Shown piece after piece: positions 24,993-33,516 of a stretch of 40,586 nt of DNA. The first letter of the stretch is position 1. Each line of letters starts with the position of its first letter. The translations under genes were made by a program, and so were the position numbers. Origin of the DNA: Lachnospiraceae bacterium UBA3401. GTDB lineage: Bacteria; Bacillota; Clostridia; Lachnospirales; Lachnospiraceae. The notes under the pieces were generated by a model. It ran no database searches, was not told the DNA's origin, and saw nothing but the letters and a program-made list of their open reading frames with translations. Location: NCBI GenBank assembly GCA_002358575.1, contig DEPD01000072.1:1-40586 (forward strand), written 5' to 3'.

Positions 24993-25006
24993 TGACACAA
25001 GTGTCA
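24993..25006. promoter_or_regulatory. Palindrome between permease and surface-lipoprotein genes
   Basis: TGACACAAGTGTCA (24993-25006) is a 6-bp perfect inverted repeat around two central bases, six bases after the permease stop codon. The size fits an operator or a small hairpin. The 121-base gap is the widest between the two importers' genes after the locus centre, so this may mark a secondary transcription start or processing site. Confidence 0.35.
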
Positions 25007-25011
25007 CTTTA

Positions 25012-25995
25012 CTAACCTACAATACCACTTCGCTCAACGCCCTCAATAAACTGCTTTTGCAACAGTACATAAATAATGACAATCGGTATCATAACAAGCA
25101 CAATGCCCGCGTCAAGAAATAGCTGTAATATCGCTGGATCAAGAATCTTCTCCAGTGTGGAGATGGTCGCCGTAATTGTGGAAATCTTCTTACTAATAAC
25201 AATGCTGTCACTGATTAAAAATAACTTTGCATAAAAAGTATCATTGTACTGCCATACCATTGAAAAGATTGCAACTGTAACCGCAGACGGCAGTGCATTG
25301 ACTAACATAATGCGAAAATAAGTATATAGTGTGCCTGCTCCATCTACAAATGCTGCCTCCTCTATCTCTTTGGGAAGTCCGCGGAAAAACTGATTAAAAA
25401 TATAAATATACAATCCCGAACGCAGCCCACAGCCAAACAATGTCATAATATACATTGGCACAGGTGTCGACAACAGATTTACCGGCGATCCTTTGATTAA
25501 TTTCATAATGCCTAACACGTCAAACTTTGCAAAAGTCATGTACAATGGAAGCATAATCGTGTTCGTTGGGATTACAATCATAATAACCACACACGCAAAC
25601 AGAATGTTTTTTCCTGGAAATTTATAGCGCGCAAATCCATATCCCACCATAGAACAGATAAACACCTGTATCGCCATCAGTGATGCTGCATAGATTAACG
25701 AGCTGGCCATGGACTTTGCATAGTCAAGGTACTTGGAAGCCAACTCATATCGATACAATGTTGGGTCTTGAGGTATCATATACACCATAGGATTATAACT
25801 GTCCGCATCAGAGAAAAAAGAGCTGCTAATAATACCAATTACCGGACCTAAAATTACATAGCAGATTCCAATGATGATGACCAGACGAAACAGGAATAAG
25901 ATAAAGCTCTTAAAATTGGACGCCCAGCGCATTCTGTCATTTGCAAACTGCCTGTCGTTTTTTGCATCCTGAATAATGCTTTTTATAGTTGCCAT
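25012..25995 (-). CDS. Carbohydrate ABC transporter permease, MalG-like
   Basis: A 327-aa inner-membrane permease of the carbohydrate-uptake type. Six helices are visible. The cytoplasmic EAA loop that docks the ATPase is EEAAFVDGAGTLYTYFRIML. Other MalG-type features are VVIMIVIPTNTIMLPLYMTF and the C-terminal LLQKQFIEGV ending in GIVG. A long N-terminal cytoplasmic arm of about 30 residues precedes the first helix. It pairs with the MalF-like protein encoded 30 bases upstream and the binding lipoprotein downstream. GGAGG precedes the ATG. No ATPase gene is in the window. Confidence 0.95.
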   Translation of the reverse strand: MATIKSIIQDAKNDRQFANDRMRWASNFKSFILFLFRLVIIIGICYVILGPVIGIISSSFFSDADSYNPMVYMIPQDPTLYRYELASKYLDYAKSMASSLIYAASLMAIQVFICSMVGYGFARYKFPGKNILFACVVIMIVIPTNTIMLPLYMTFAKFDVLGIMKLIKGSPVNLLSTPVPMYIMTLFGCGLRSGLYIYIFNQFFRGLPKEIEEAAFVDGAGTLYTYFRIMLVNALPSAVTVAIFSMVWQYNDTFYAKLFLISDSIVISKKISTITATISTLEKILDPAILQLFLDAGIVLVMIPIVIIYVLLQKQFIEGVERSGIVG

Positions 25996-26025
25996 ATAAA
26001 TCCTCCATCTATGAAAAATGCTTTT

Positions 26026-26943
26026 TTAATTGTAATAGAACGTCCGTTTCTGTATAAAACCGCACACAATTACCAATATCAGGCAGGTAATTGCTGTCGA
26101 GCACAGACTAAATACAGAACTAAGTCCATAATTGCTCTCTGTGAACGCTGTCTTATAGGCAAGCTCCACAACATCTGACTGTGTAAAGCTATCTACCACT
26201 GTATAGACAATGTTTGTGATAATATGCGGCATCACCATTGGAAATGTTACTTTCCAGAATGTCTCGTATGTCGTCGCACCCTCAATTTTAGCAACCTCGT
26301 ACATGGAGCCTGGCACCGACTGCAACGCTGCGATAAAGATAATAATCTGCACGCCGGAAGCATTGATAATATCGCTGACGCGCAACACTGCACCCATTAA
26401 ATACGCAATCAAAGGCTCTGGGATACCAAGCGATCCAAACATTTCCATATAGTATGCAATACCCATGCCACTTGACGCCGCCTGCGCCATTTCCGCACTT
26501 GCATTAGAAAGACCACCACTCATCATATTTCTTGCCAAATCCATCGCATCCACAATAGCTTCTGAATTGAGAATTACTGGCAGGAAAAAGATTGCTCTCA
26601 CAAGTGTTCTGCCCCTAAATTTGCGGTTTAACAAAATTGCCATAAATAGACTGAAAAAAGTAATCAGTGGTACATCAATCAGTATGTTTCCAATAGAAGT
26701 CGTAAGCACTTGTTTATATGTGGCATGTGCTCGAAACGCATAGAGAAAATTGTTCAGCCCAACAAAATCCAGTGTGTATCCGCCTCCTGGACTAACAGTC
26801 AAATCCGAGAGGGAAAATTGTACCGACATAAATAGGCTTCTGGCATAAAACCAGATAAAACCGATCAGCCAGGGAAGGATAAACAGAAATCCCGTGCGGC
26901 TTCTCTTCGCGGAAAGAGACATTTTTTTCTTTTTACTATTCAT
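26026..26943 (-). CDS. Carbohydrate ABC transporter permease, MalF-like
   Basis: A 305-aa inner-membrane permease. The N-terminus is basic (MNSKKKKMSLSAKRSR), then FILPWLIGFIWFYARSLFMS forms the first helix. The EAA loop is MYEVAKIEGATTYETFWKVT. An extracellular segment between helices (about residues 135-170, ARNMMSGGLSNASAEMAQAA) is longer than in typical MalF relatives of this size. This gene begins two bases after the DUF5696 gene ends, so DUF5696 and this importer are translationally close. It is the partner of the MalG-like protein at 25012. Confidence 0.95.
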   Translation of the reverse strand: MNSKKKKMSLSAKRSRTGFLFILPWLIGFIWFYARSLFMSVQFSLSDLTVSPGGGYTLDFVGLNNFLYAFRAHATYKQVLTTSIGNILIDVPLITFFSLFMAILLNRKFRGRTLVRAIFFLPVILNSEAIVDAMDLARNMMSGGLSNASAEMAQAASSGMGIAYYMEMFGSLGIPEPLIAYLMGAVLRVSDIINASGVQIIIFIAALQSVPGSMYEVAKIEGATTYETFWKVTFPMVMPHIITNIVYTVVDSFTQSDVVELAYKTAFTESNYGLSSVFSLCSTAITCLILVIVCGFIQKRTFYYN

Positions 26944-26945
26944 GA

Positions 26946-29522
26946 TTAATCTCCTCCTAACCGATAGCTCTTTGCAGGTACTTCCACACCGTCAACTGTC
27001 TGGTCAGAAGCACTTTTGTTAATATAGATTGTTACGCCGTTGTCATAACTTACAGTATGCGTATCATTTTCTAAAATCTTATGGTCCGTTATGTGTGCAC
27101 CGTTCACATGCTTTAACACTTCATTGACTTCATTGTAAATACTCAGCGCATCACCTTTCCAATTGTCATAGTTTGTGGAATAAAATCGATTAAGCCCCGT
27201 TTCCTTTATTTCACTGGAAGACTGGTATGTGAATATAAAATGTGGCGATGCGCCAGCCTCGACTAATCCCAACACAATTTCTCTTTTATCATAGGTATCG
27301 CCCAAGTTAATAACAGCGCCGCAATAATCAATATATCCGTGAATTAACATCTCATAAAATGGCACAGTCTCATCAACAATATAATAATCATTATCAGAAA
27401 GCGGGACATTAATAATATCATTCGCGTACGCAAACGCATAACTATTGCTGTCATTGAGCATAATCTTTTTCCCGACTGCTGCAAGCTGTGCAAGCGATGC
27501 ATCGACAACATCCAGTGCCTCTTCCCTGTTGATAATATTAGTCCGCTTCTTGTCTGAATGCAGTACATTTCCAAGGTCTCTTAACGAAATACCATCCACA
27601 TCATATTTACCAATCTTTGTGGTAAACTGATCTATATAGCGGACAAGGAATTTGGGTGAAATTAAGTAATAAATATTTTCCTCCCATCCAAGTCCCGAAG
27701 TCTGACGCAACGTTGCGGGATTGACAAGTCCGAAGTTTGCAATATATCCACCGCCATAATATCGTGAAGTCTCATTTCCCTCAGAATACCGCTTACTAAT
27801 CTCTGTCACTTTCTGAAATGCTACATCTGCATATAATGTTCCGCCATTGTTTGCCACTGTCTCATTCAGTTTCTTTAAGTCACTTTTTCCACCAAGCACC
27901 GCCGGAACTTGAATTTTATCCACAACATCATGATAATATCCACGGTTCATCCAACCTTGAAAATTCATCACTTGATTGGTGATACCACTCTCTGCAAGAT
28001 CTGATGAAATGTCCGCTGCCTGTTCAAAAGTAGTCATAGCATACATTCCCTCATAACGTGTGCCAAGGAAAAACTTATTCATCATAACGCCGCCAAGCAC
28101 ATCATAGTAAAATTTAATATCGTCCGCAGTTTTTTCCTGCGCTTTGAGTACACCCTCATTTACAAGACGCTCTCTGTAATAGTTTGCTGCCCCAGCATAA
28201 CCTGCATTATCTTTGGTCAGCATTGTATATCTTACCATTAAATTTGCATTGTAAAAATTCTTTTCTACAATAGGGATATCCGCCTCATTGCCCGTTGTGC
28301 CAAACATAGAAAGCCTATCATTTCCACGCAGCACAAAGGACGAGTACACATAATTGTAATTATGTATTTTGCCAGAAATATCTGCACTGATATTTGCAAA
28401 TGCAGCACCATCTTCAATCGTTGCAAAAATGCTGCTCTCATCACGAAACAGTCCATACACTGGAATCTTTATATCCTCTGTATTCTCGCGAACTGTATAC
28501 TCTGCTGCCAGCTTGTCAATACCATATACATATTCAGAATAATTCTCTGACGTCGTCTTTCCATTGTTAAAGTGAATAAGAGAACCCGATCCGTTTGGCA
28601 CCAGCATATATCCTTGTTCGTCGGTGCCTGCTGCTCCAAAATAGCGCAACAACTGGATTCTAAAAATACTTCCACCGCCGTTTTCCTGCACAGCACACAT
28701 AGGAATCGACACATCTACCGCATCATTATTAAGCCGATATTCAAGTGGTATTACAAACGAGATAGGCACTGCACCTTCCACACCGGAATTTTCCATCTCT
28801 GCCACATAATCCTCATTTGTAAATCCAGCCTGCTCAAAATATTTATTTAACCTCCGAATTTGTGAAGCACCCTTCATTGCGGCGGGAATCAGCTCCAAAT
28901 AATCCTCCCCAATCCCGCTCTCCACATATTTCATCTGAACAAATTTCACGCCGTCATCATCTAAAGCGGCAAGTACTCTGTCAAGTGTCGCCCTGCTAAT
29001 ATATTGTGGTACAACCCCTGTCGCACTCTCCAAATCGCCCAGTGTATAGATAAACCGAATTCCATTTTGAATCGATTCCGCTTCAAGCTGTCCTCTTGAT
29101 GTACAGTAACTAAAGGAATCGAAAGTTCCCTCTGTGCGTGATGTATTGAAAAAATCCAGTATAATCTGTGATTTAAGATAATTTTTGTTGGTAGTGCTGG
29201 CGATTGCATCATCATCTGCATCCTGTGGATTGGAGTAAGTAATCTGTCCATTTCTCTTATCCACAATCGCCACCTCCGCGGTTTCCATATCCGCGTAAAG
29301 CTTCAATGTATCGTTCTCCGCCGCAAGCTCCATACCCGCAACTTCCTTCCCGCTGTCTGCCAGAGCCTGAAATGCACTTCCTTCTTCATATTCATAGGAA
29401 GAAAGACTTTCCCGATAATCGTTGTAAAAATAATAACGAATCAGCCAGCGAGAAAAATAGATGACCGCCACTGCCAGAATGAGGGTTACGACAGCTATCA
29501 CAATTTTCTTACTCTTTGCCAT
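26946..29522 (-). CDS. DUF5696 protein, membrane-anchored, glycosidase-like C-terminal half
   Basis: An 858-aa protein matching the DUF5696 family, for which I know no established function. Residues 7-27 form one N-terminal membrane anchor, with the rest outside. Residues about 65-450 are strand-rich (VPNGSGSLIHFNNGKTTSEN near 308, VYGLFRDESSIFATIEDG near 355), as in N-terminal domains of TIM-barrel glycosidases. Residues about 465-800 alternate strands and helices like a (beta/alpha)8 barrel, with candidate catalytic acids Asp643 and Asp649 in DVDGISLRDLG, and Asp717/Glu718 in IVDETVPF. A short C-terminal beta domain follows. Neighbours are YIP1 upstream and the MalF-like permease two bases downstream. 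A role as surface glycan hydrolase or binding scaffold is inference. Confidence 0.85.
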   Translation of the reverse strand: MAKSKKIVIAVVTLILAVAVIYFSRWLIRYYFYNDYRESLSSYEYEEGSAFQALADSGKEVAGMELAAENDTLKLYADMETAEVAIVDKRNGQITYSNPQDADDDAIASTTNKNYLKSQIILDFFNTSRTEGTFDSFSYCTSRGQLEAESIQNGIRFIYTLGDLESATGVVPQYISRATLDRVLAALDDDGVKFVQMKYVESGIGEDYLELIPAAMKGASQIRRLNKYFEQAGFTNEDYVAEMENSGVEGAVPISFVIPLEYRLNNDAVDVSIPMCAVQENGGGSIFRIQLLRYFGAAGTDEQGYMLVPNGSGSLIHFNNGKTTSENYSEYVYGIDKLAAEYTVRENTEDIKIPVYGLFRDESSIFATIEDGAAFANISADISGKIHNYNYVYSSFVLRGNDRLSMFGTTGNEADIPIVEKNFYNANLMVRYTMLTKDNAGYAGAANYYRERLVNEGVLKAQEKTADDIKFYYDVLGGVMMNKFFLGTRYEGMYAMTTFEQAADISSDLAESGITNQVMNFQGWMNRGYYHDVVDKIQVPAVLGGKSDLKKLNETVANNGGTLYADVAFQKVTEISKRYSEGNETSRYYGGGYIANFGLVNPATLRQTSGLGWEENIYYLISPKFLVRYIDQFTTKIGKYDVDGISLRDLGNVLHSDKKRTNIINREEALDVVDASLAQLAAVGKKIMLNDSNSYAFAYANDIINVPLSDNDYYIVDETVPFYEMLIHGYIDYCGAVINLGDTYDKREIVLGLVEAGASPHFIFTYQSSSEIKETGLNRFYSTNYDNWKGDALSIYNEVNEVLKHVNGAHITDHKILENDTHTVSYDNGVTIYINKSASDQTVDGVEVPAKSYRLGGD

Positions 29523-29541
29523 ATCAAACCTACCTTTCTAT

Positions 29542-30174
29542 TTATAATCTAAAGATCAGTTCTTGGTAAATGCTGTAGAAAAAGCTGTAAACCTGTGTGA
29601 TGAGGTCCACAAACAGCAATACCACAAAGATAATGATCAGCATGGCGACAAAGGTCAGAAAAATAGTGACCAGCGTCTTGCCAAGCGTGTAATTGTGGAC
29701 TTGCATAATACCCATCAGCGCCATAATTAGACTGTACGCCACACCAAACGCAATAATCATATAGTAAAATCCACCCTCATCGAGCGTCACATATTGGCTA
29801 AACAGCGTACCGATGTTGAAACACACAATCATTGGTGTCATTGCATAGCCCGTAGCAATCGCAATATCTTTAAGCCTTCCCTCACCTTCCATCAGGCAGG
29901 TAATCGACCAATTTCCAACACAGAACAGCAAGTACATTAACAGTACTGCAATCAATTCTGTTAATGCATTAACCGTCAGCGGATTTAGGTCATTGACAAT
30001 AAAACTTGCCGAAATTCGATTGATAGAAAAGCTAAATGCAAACAGAATCACAAGGACGATTGCCACCGGCACACTGCCTCGTTCCCGATGCCGAATTTCA
30101 TAATACGCGTCCATAGGGTGACTCACCGTGTAAAATGCATACTTCCACTTTTCTTTTGATAACAGTTGATTCAT
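29542..30174 (-). CDS. YIP1 family membrane protein
   Basis: A 210-aa integral membrane protein of the Yip1/YIF1-like family, with about five hydrophobic helices: 32-50, 66-84, 104-125, 132-153 and 168-190. It carries family features such as the N-terminal HPMDAYYEIRHRERGSVPVA and the central IAIATGYAMTPMIVCFNIGT. Bacterial YIP1 proteins have no assigned role, though they recur beside carbohydrate transporters. Its ATG overlaps the NHL gene stop by four bases (ATGA), showing tight translational coupling to the NHL/TPR protein. A 19-base gap leads to DUF5696. The three genes appear to form one functional unit. Confidence 0.9.
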   Translation of the reverse strand: MNQLLSKEKWKYAFYTVSHPMDAYYEIRHRERGSVPVAIVLVILFAFSFSINRISASFIVNDLNPLTVNALTELIAVLLMYLLFCVGNWSITCLMEGEGRLKDIAIATGYAMTPMIVCFNIGTLFSQYVTLDEGGFYYMIIAFGVAYSLIMALMGIMQVHNYTLGKTLVTIFLTFVAMLIIIFVVLLFVDLITQVYSFFYSIYQELIFRL

Positions 30175-31643
30175 CTGGCAAGCCCTCCTTCCTTTTTCGC
30201 AAACCGCTTTCTAATGACTTTTGTGTAAACAAGTACAAGGATAATTACAATGCCAATAACAGTAAACACCGGTCCAATGCTCTTTGCCATCAACTCATTC
30301 CTATAGCGTCTCCACGCGATAGAATAATATTTTCTATTCATTGCAAGCTTTAGATATTTCATTGCCGTCTTATTGTCTCCGGCTGTTAGATATGCCTTGC
30401 CAATACCACTGTTTGCAAGTTCATTATTCTCATTTAATTTTAGAACACCCTGCCACTTTTCAATCGCCTCTGTCTCATCACCATCATAGCGCAAACCAAC
30501 TGCGTCGTTAATCAATGCACCGTACTGCGTCTCGCTGAATTTTAGAATCGCGCCACTATATGCATCGAGCACAATAATCATATCCTCAACTGCCTCGATT
30601 GCAACTGGTGTATTAAAAGTCCCTTCCTGACTTCCAAGACCACCAAAGATATATAACAGATTTCCTTCTTTATCATAGGTAAAGATACGCCCGCGCTTCC
30701 TGTCAAGCAGCGAATAAATGCCGCGCCCACGATACACAACATCTGTAAATTCAGAGGGACCTGCATAGGTTCCAAACATTCCCACAATTAAGTCGCCACC
30801 CAGATTCTCATTCTCACCTTTCTGAATGACATCCTCGCCTCTCGGATTCAAACGGCGCACACCTTGTACTCCCTCAGAATCAATATTGGATGCATACACA
30901 AAACCATCACTGTCAATATCGATTCCTGTGAACTCTGTCGGAATAAACAACAATTGTTTCGAGCGCTCCTCCTTGCTTGCAAGCCTTCTCCAAAATTTTT
31001 CCCACGCTGTAATCTTGACATCAATTGTTCCAAAATACCCCGTAAAATCGCCTGTGCTCTCAAACACTAAAATTCCCTCGAAAGCATTTTTTGCAATCAC
31101 ATACACACGGTCTGCATAATCCACTGTCACCTTTAGCGGAACGAAATCAAAGCCCTCCTCCAGTATCTCTGACTGTGGATTATCGATAATCTTTATAAAT
31201 TCTCCCTCCGGCGTCATCATAACAATACGCTTATTATTGGAATCCGCCACATAGAGCTGGTTATTTTCCGACACGCACACACCATAAGGTGCATTGAATG
31301 TATCCGCAACGCCCTCTCTGTCAAAACTTTCAATTACCCGCACAAGCTCCTTCATGTCAGCACTCAGCACAACAATGCGATTATTTTTGGTATCTGCCAC
31401 ATAGACAAGTCCATCTGGTGCCACACACAAATCTTGGGGTTCTGCAAAGCTTGTCGTCCCTACTGAAAGCCCAGTGACACTGCCATTTGGCACATATGCC
31501 GCAGGTGTAATTGCAATATCCTCCCAGTAGGTATATGTATATGTGTCATATGGAAGTTCTTCCGCATGTACGCACGCGCCGACACTGATCGCCGCGACTA
31601 CTGCTGCCATTAAAAATGCAGCAAGCCTTTTCATGATATTCAT
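30171..31643 (-). CDS. NHL-repeat beta-propeller protein with TPR and membrane anchor
   Basis: A 490-aa exported protein. The signal peptide ends near VHAEE (residue 27). Residues about 55-395 hold six propeller blades with NHL signatures, clearest in QDLCVAPDGLVYVADTKNNR and YGVCVSENNQLYVADSNNKR. Residues about 400-450 form a TPR-like helical pair (ETEAIEKWQGVLKLNENNEL and GKAYLTAGDNKTAMKYLKLA). A single membrane helix (about 456-477) and a basic tail RKRFAKKEGGLAR place the propeller outside the cell. Propellers of this kind bind proteins or sugars or hydrolyse lactones; no catalytic set is evident. GGAGGG precedes the ATG. The end overlaps the YIP1 start. Confidence 0.9.
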   Translation of the reverse strand: MNIMKRLAAFLMAAVVAAISVGACVHAEELPYDTYTYTYWEDIAITPAAYVPNGSVTGLSVGTTSFAEPQDLCVAPDGLVYVADTKNNRIVVLSADMKELVRVIESFDREGVADTFNAPYGVCVSENNQLYVADSNNKRIVMMTPEGEFIKIIDNPQSEILEEGFDFVPLKVTVDYADRVYVIAKNAFEGILVFESTGDFTGYFGTIDVKITAWEKFWRRLASKEERSKQLLFIPTEFTGIDIDSDGFVYASNIDSEGVQGVRRLNPRGEDVIQKGENENLGGDLIVGMFGTYAGPSEFTDVVYRGRGIYSLLDRKRGRIFTYDKEGNLLYIFGGLGSQEGTFNTPVAIEAVEDMIIVLDAYSGAILKFSETQYGALINDAVGLRYDGDETEAIEKWQGVLKLNENNELANSGIGKAYLTAGDNKTAMKYLKLAMNRKYYSIAWRRYRNELMAKSIGPVFTVIGIVIILVLVYTKVIRKRFAKKEGGLAR

Positions 31644-31665
31644 ACTAAACCCTCCATGCTGATCA

Positions 31666-32559
31666 TCAGTCTTTCATACCTGAGGTTGTCATTGTTTCCA
31701 ACACATTGCTCTGGCAGATTAAAAAGAAGATAATTGGTACCGCTGCGACAATAAACGTTACTGCTGCTGCCGCACCAGCTCTCGCTGTGCCACCTGCTGT
31801 AATCTGCTGTAACGCATACTGCAATGGCTTTAACTCCTCGTTTCTCAAGAACAGTCCACCCGTATTCCCCCACATCTGCTGAAACTGGAAAATCGCCAGA
31901 GTCAACCATGCAGGTTTTACATTTGGCATGACAATCGACCAGAAAATCTTCCACTCACTCGCCCCGTCAAGCCGCGCTGATTCCATTAGAGAATCCGGCA
32001 ACTGTTCCATAAACTGCTTCATCAGATAAAGACCCATGCCAAACGAGAACGCGGGCAATATCAGTGCTGCATAAGTATTGTTAATACCAAGCCAACTGAT
32101 AATCATATACTGTGGAATCTGTGTCACCGTCCACGAAAACATCATAGACAACACAACCATACTAAACAGAATCCCTTTTCCTGGAAAATGATGCTTTGCC
32201 AAAGGATATGCCGCAAGAGACGCACACACTACATGCCCCACCATTCCTAATCCTGTAATAATAACTGTATTGATAACATATCTGGAAAATGGTACCCACG
32301 AATTGTTCATCAGAACAAACAAGTCTGAAAAATTCTCCAAAGTCGGATTTCGCACAAATATTTTAGGCGGAAACTGGAAAATCTCATCAAGCGGCTTCAA
32401 TGCATTGTTGATAATCATAACAAGCGGCAGTGCCATAAACACACCACAGATTGCCATGAAAAAAAACAAAATACCGTTTCCTGCCACAGAGCGGTTCAGT
32501 CGTTTTTCTTTTGGCCGTTTTTGGAAGGGATTTTTGAACTTTTTCTTTGTATCTGCCAT
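31666..32559 (-). CDS. Carbohydrate ABC transporter permease, MalG-like (first importer)
   Basis: A 298-aa inner-membrane permease. The EAA loop is MESARLDGASEWKIFWSIVM. Helix features include AICGVFMALPLVMIINNALK and the N-terminal basic tail KKKFKNPFQKRPKEKR. The C-terminus QSNVLETMTTSGMKD corresponds to the family's usual ending. The start at 32559 (ATG) is preferred with GGTGAG just upstream; a GTG at 32568 is an alternative that overlaps the stop codon of the preceding permease. It pairs with the MalF-like protein encoded immediately upstream and with the giant binding protein. Confidence 0.93.
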   Translation of the reverse strand: MADTKKKFKNPFQKRPKEKRLNRSVAGNGILFFFMAICGVFMALPLVMIINNALKPLDEIFQFPPKIFVRNPTLENFSDLFVLMNNSWVPFSRYVINTVIITGLGMVGHVVCASLAAYPLAKHHFPGKGILFSMVVLSMMFSWTVTQIPQYMIISWLGINNTYAALILPAFSFGMGLYLMKQFMEQLPDSLMESARLDGASEWKIFWSIVMPNVKPAWLTLAIFQFQQMWGNTGGLFLRNEELKPLQYALQQITAGGTARAGAAAAVTFIVAAVPIIFFLICQSNVLETMTTSGMKD

Positions 32560-32560
32560 A

Positions 32561-33499
32561 TCACTCACCAACCCTTCTTAATATTCTTTGTACTAATTTG
32601 TTGGTGCCAATCATAAGCAGGAACAGCACCGTCGCAATCGCGGACGCATATCCCATCTCAAAACGTGTGGAACCGTAGTCAAGCAAATGAGTTACAACTG
32701 TCGCACCGGCGTAATTGACTGAAGGATTTCCAGCCAACTGTATTGAAATATCCGCCACCGCAAAGGACTGTGTAATCTGCATCACCGCACCGAACATTAA
32801 CTGCGGTTTCATGGACGGAAGTGTCACATACCATAACTCCTGCCAACGATTTTTAATACCGTCAATCGCCGCTGCCTCATACAAACTCTTATCGACGGTC
32901 TGAAGACCTGCAATAAACGACAGAAAACCTGTACCAAGCGACAGCCACAACTGCACGACAATCAACACTGGAAGTACATACTTCTCGGTTTTCATCCAAA
33001 GAATCGCCTCATCCATAACCCCAAGCTTTAATAAAATACCATTTAAATATCCATATCTGTCTCCTGTCAGAATCAGATTCCAAACCATATATGCATTGCC
33101 GCAGATACTTGGCGCATAGAAAATCAGTGTCAGAAATGCTCTGACTTTTCCCTTAAACTCATTGATAATCCATGCAAAAAGCAAGCATAAAATATAGCTG
33201 ACTGGGCCTGTAATCACCGCAAAAATCAGGGTGTTTTTTAATGAAATCAAGAAAATATCATCTTCAAGAAACAACTTGATATAATTTTTCCACCCTACAA
33301 AAGTCGGTGCCTCAAGCATATTAAAATAGGTAAAGCTCAATCCTATAGAAATCACTACTGGCAACACTGTAAACAGAAAAAACAGAATAAAATATGGTGC
33401 CAGCATTAGGTAGGAGGCCTTATTTCTCTTAATCTGATAGCTCAATTTTTTTTGTTTTGCAGCAATCTCATATGCTTCTCTCGAAATTTCTGTATCCAT
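32561..33499 (-). CDS. Carbohydrate ABC transporter permease, MalF-like (first importer)
   Basis: A 312-aa inner-membrane permease. After a basic cytoplasmic N-terminus (AAKQKKLSYQIKRNK) comes SYLMLAPYFILFFLFTVLPV, then about six helices. The EAA loop is YEAAAIDGIKNRWQELWYVT. It starts 17 bases after the giant binding protein and ends one base before the MalG-like partner, as expected for a heterodimer. GGAGGGG precedes the ATG. Sequence similarity to the second importer's MalF-like protein is low beyond the family core, so the two importers probably take different ligands or were acquired separately. Confidence 0.94.
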   Translation of the reverse strand: MDTEISREAYEIAAKQKKLSYQIKRNKASYLMLAPYFILFFLFTVLPVVISIGLSFTYFNMLEAPTFVGWKNYIKLFLEDDIFLISLKNTLIFAVITGPVSYILCLLFAWIINEFKGKVRAFLTLIFYAPSICGNAYMVWNLILTGDRYGYLNGILLKLGVMDEAILWMKTEKYVLPVLIVVQLWLSLGTGFLSFIAGLQTVDKSLYEAAAIDGIKNRWQELWYVTLPSMKPQLMFGAVMQITQSFAVADISIQLAGNPSVNYAGATVVTHLLDYGSTRFEMGYASAIATVLFLLMIGTNKLVQRILRRVGE

Positions 33500-33516
33500 A
33501 GAACAACCCCTCCTTC

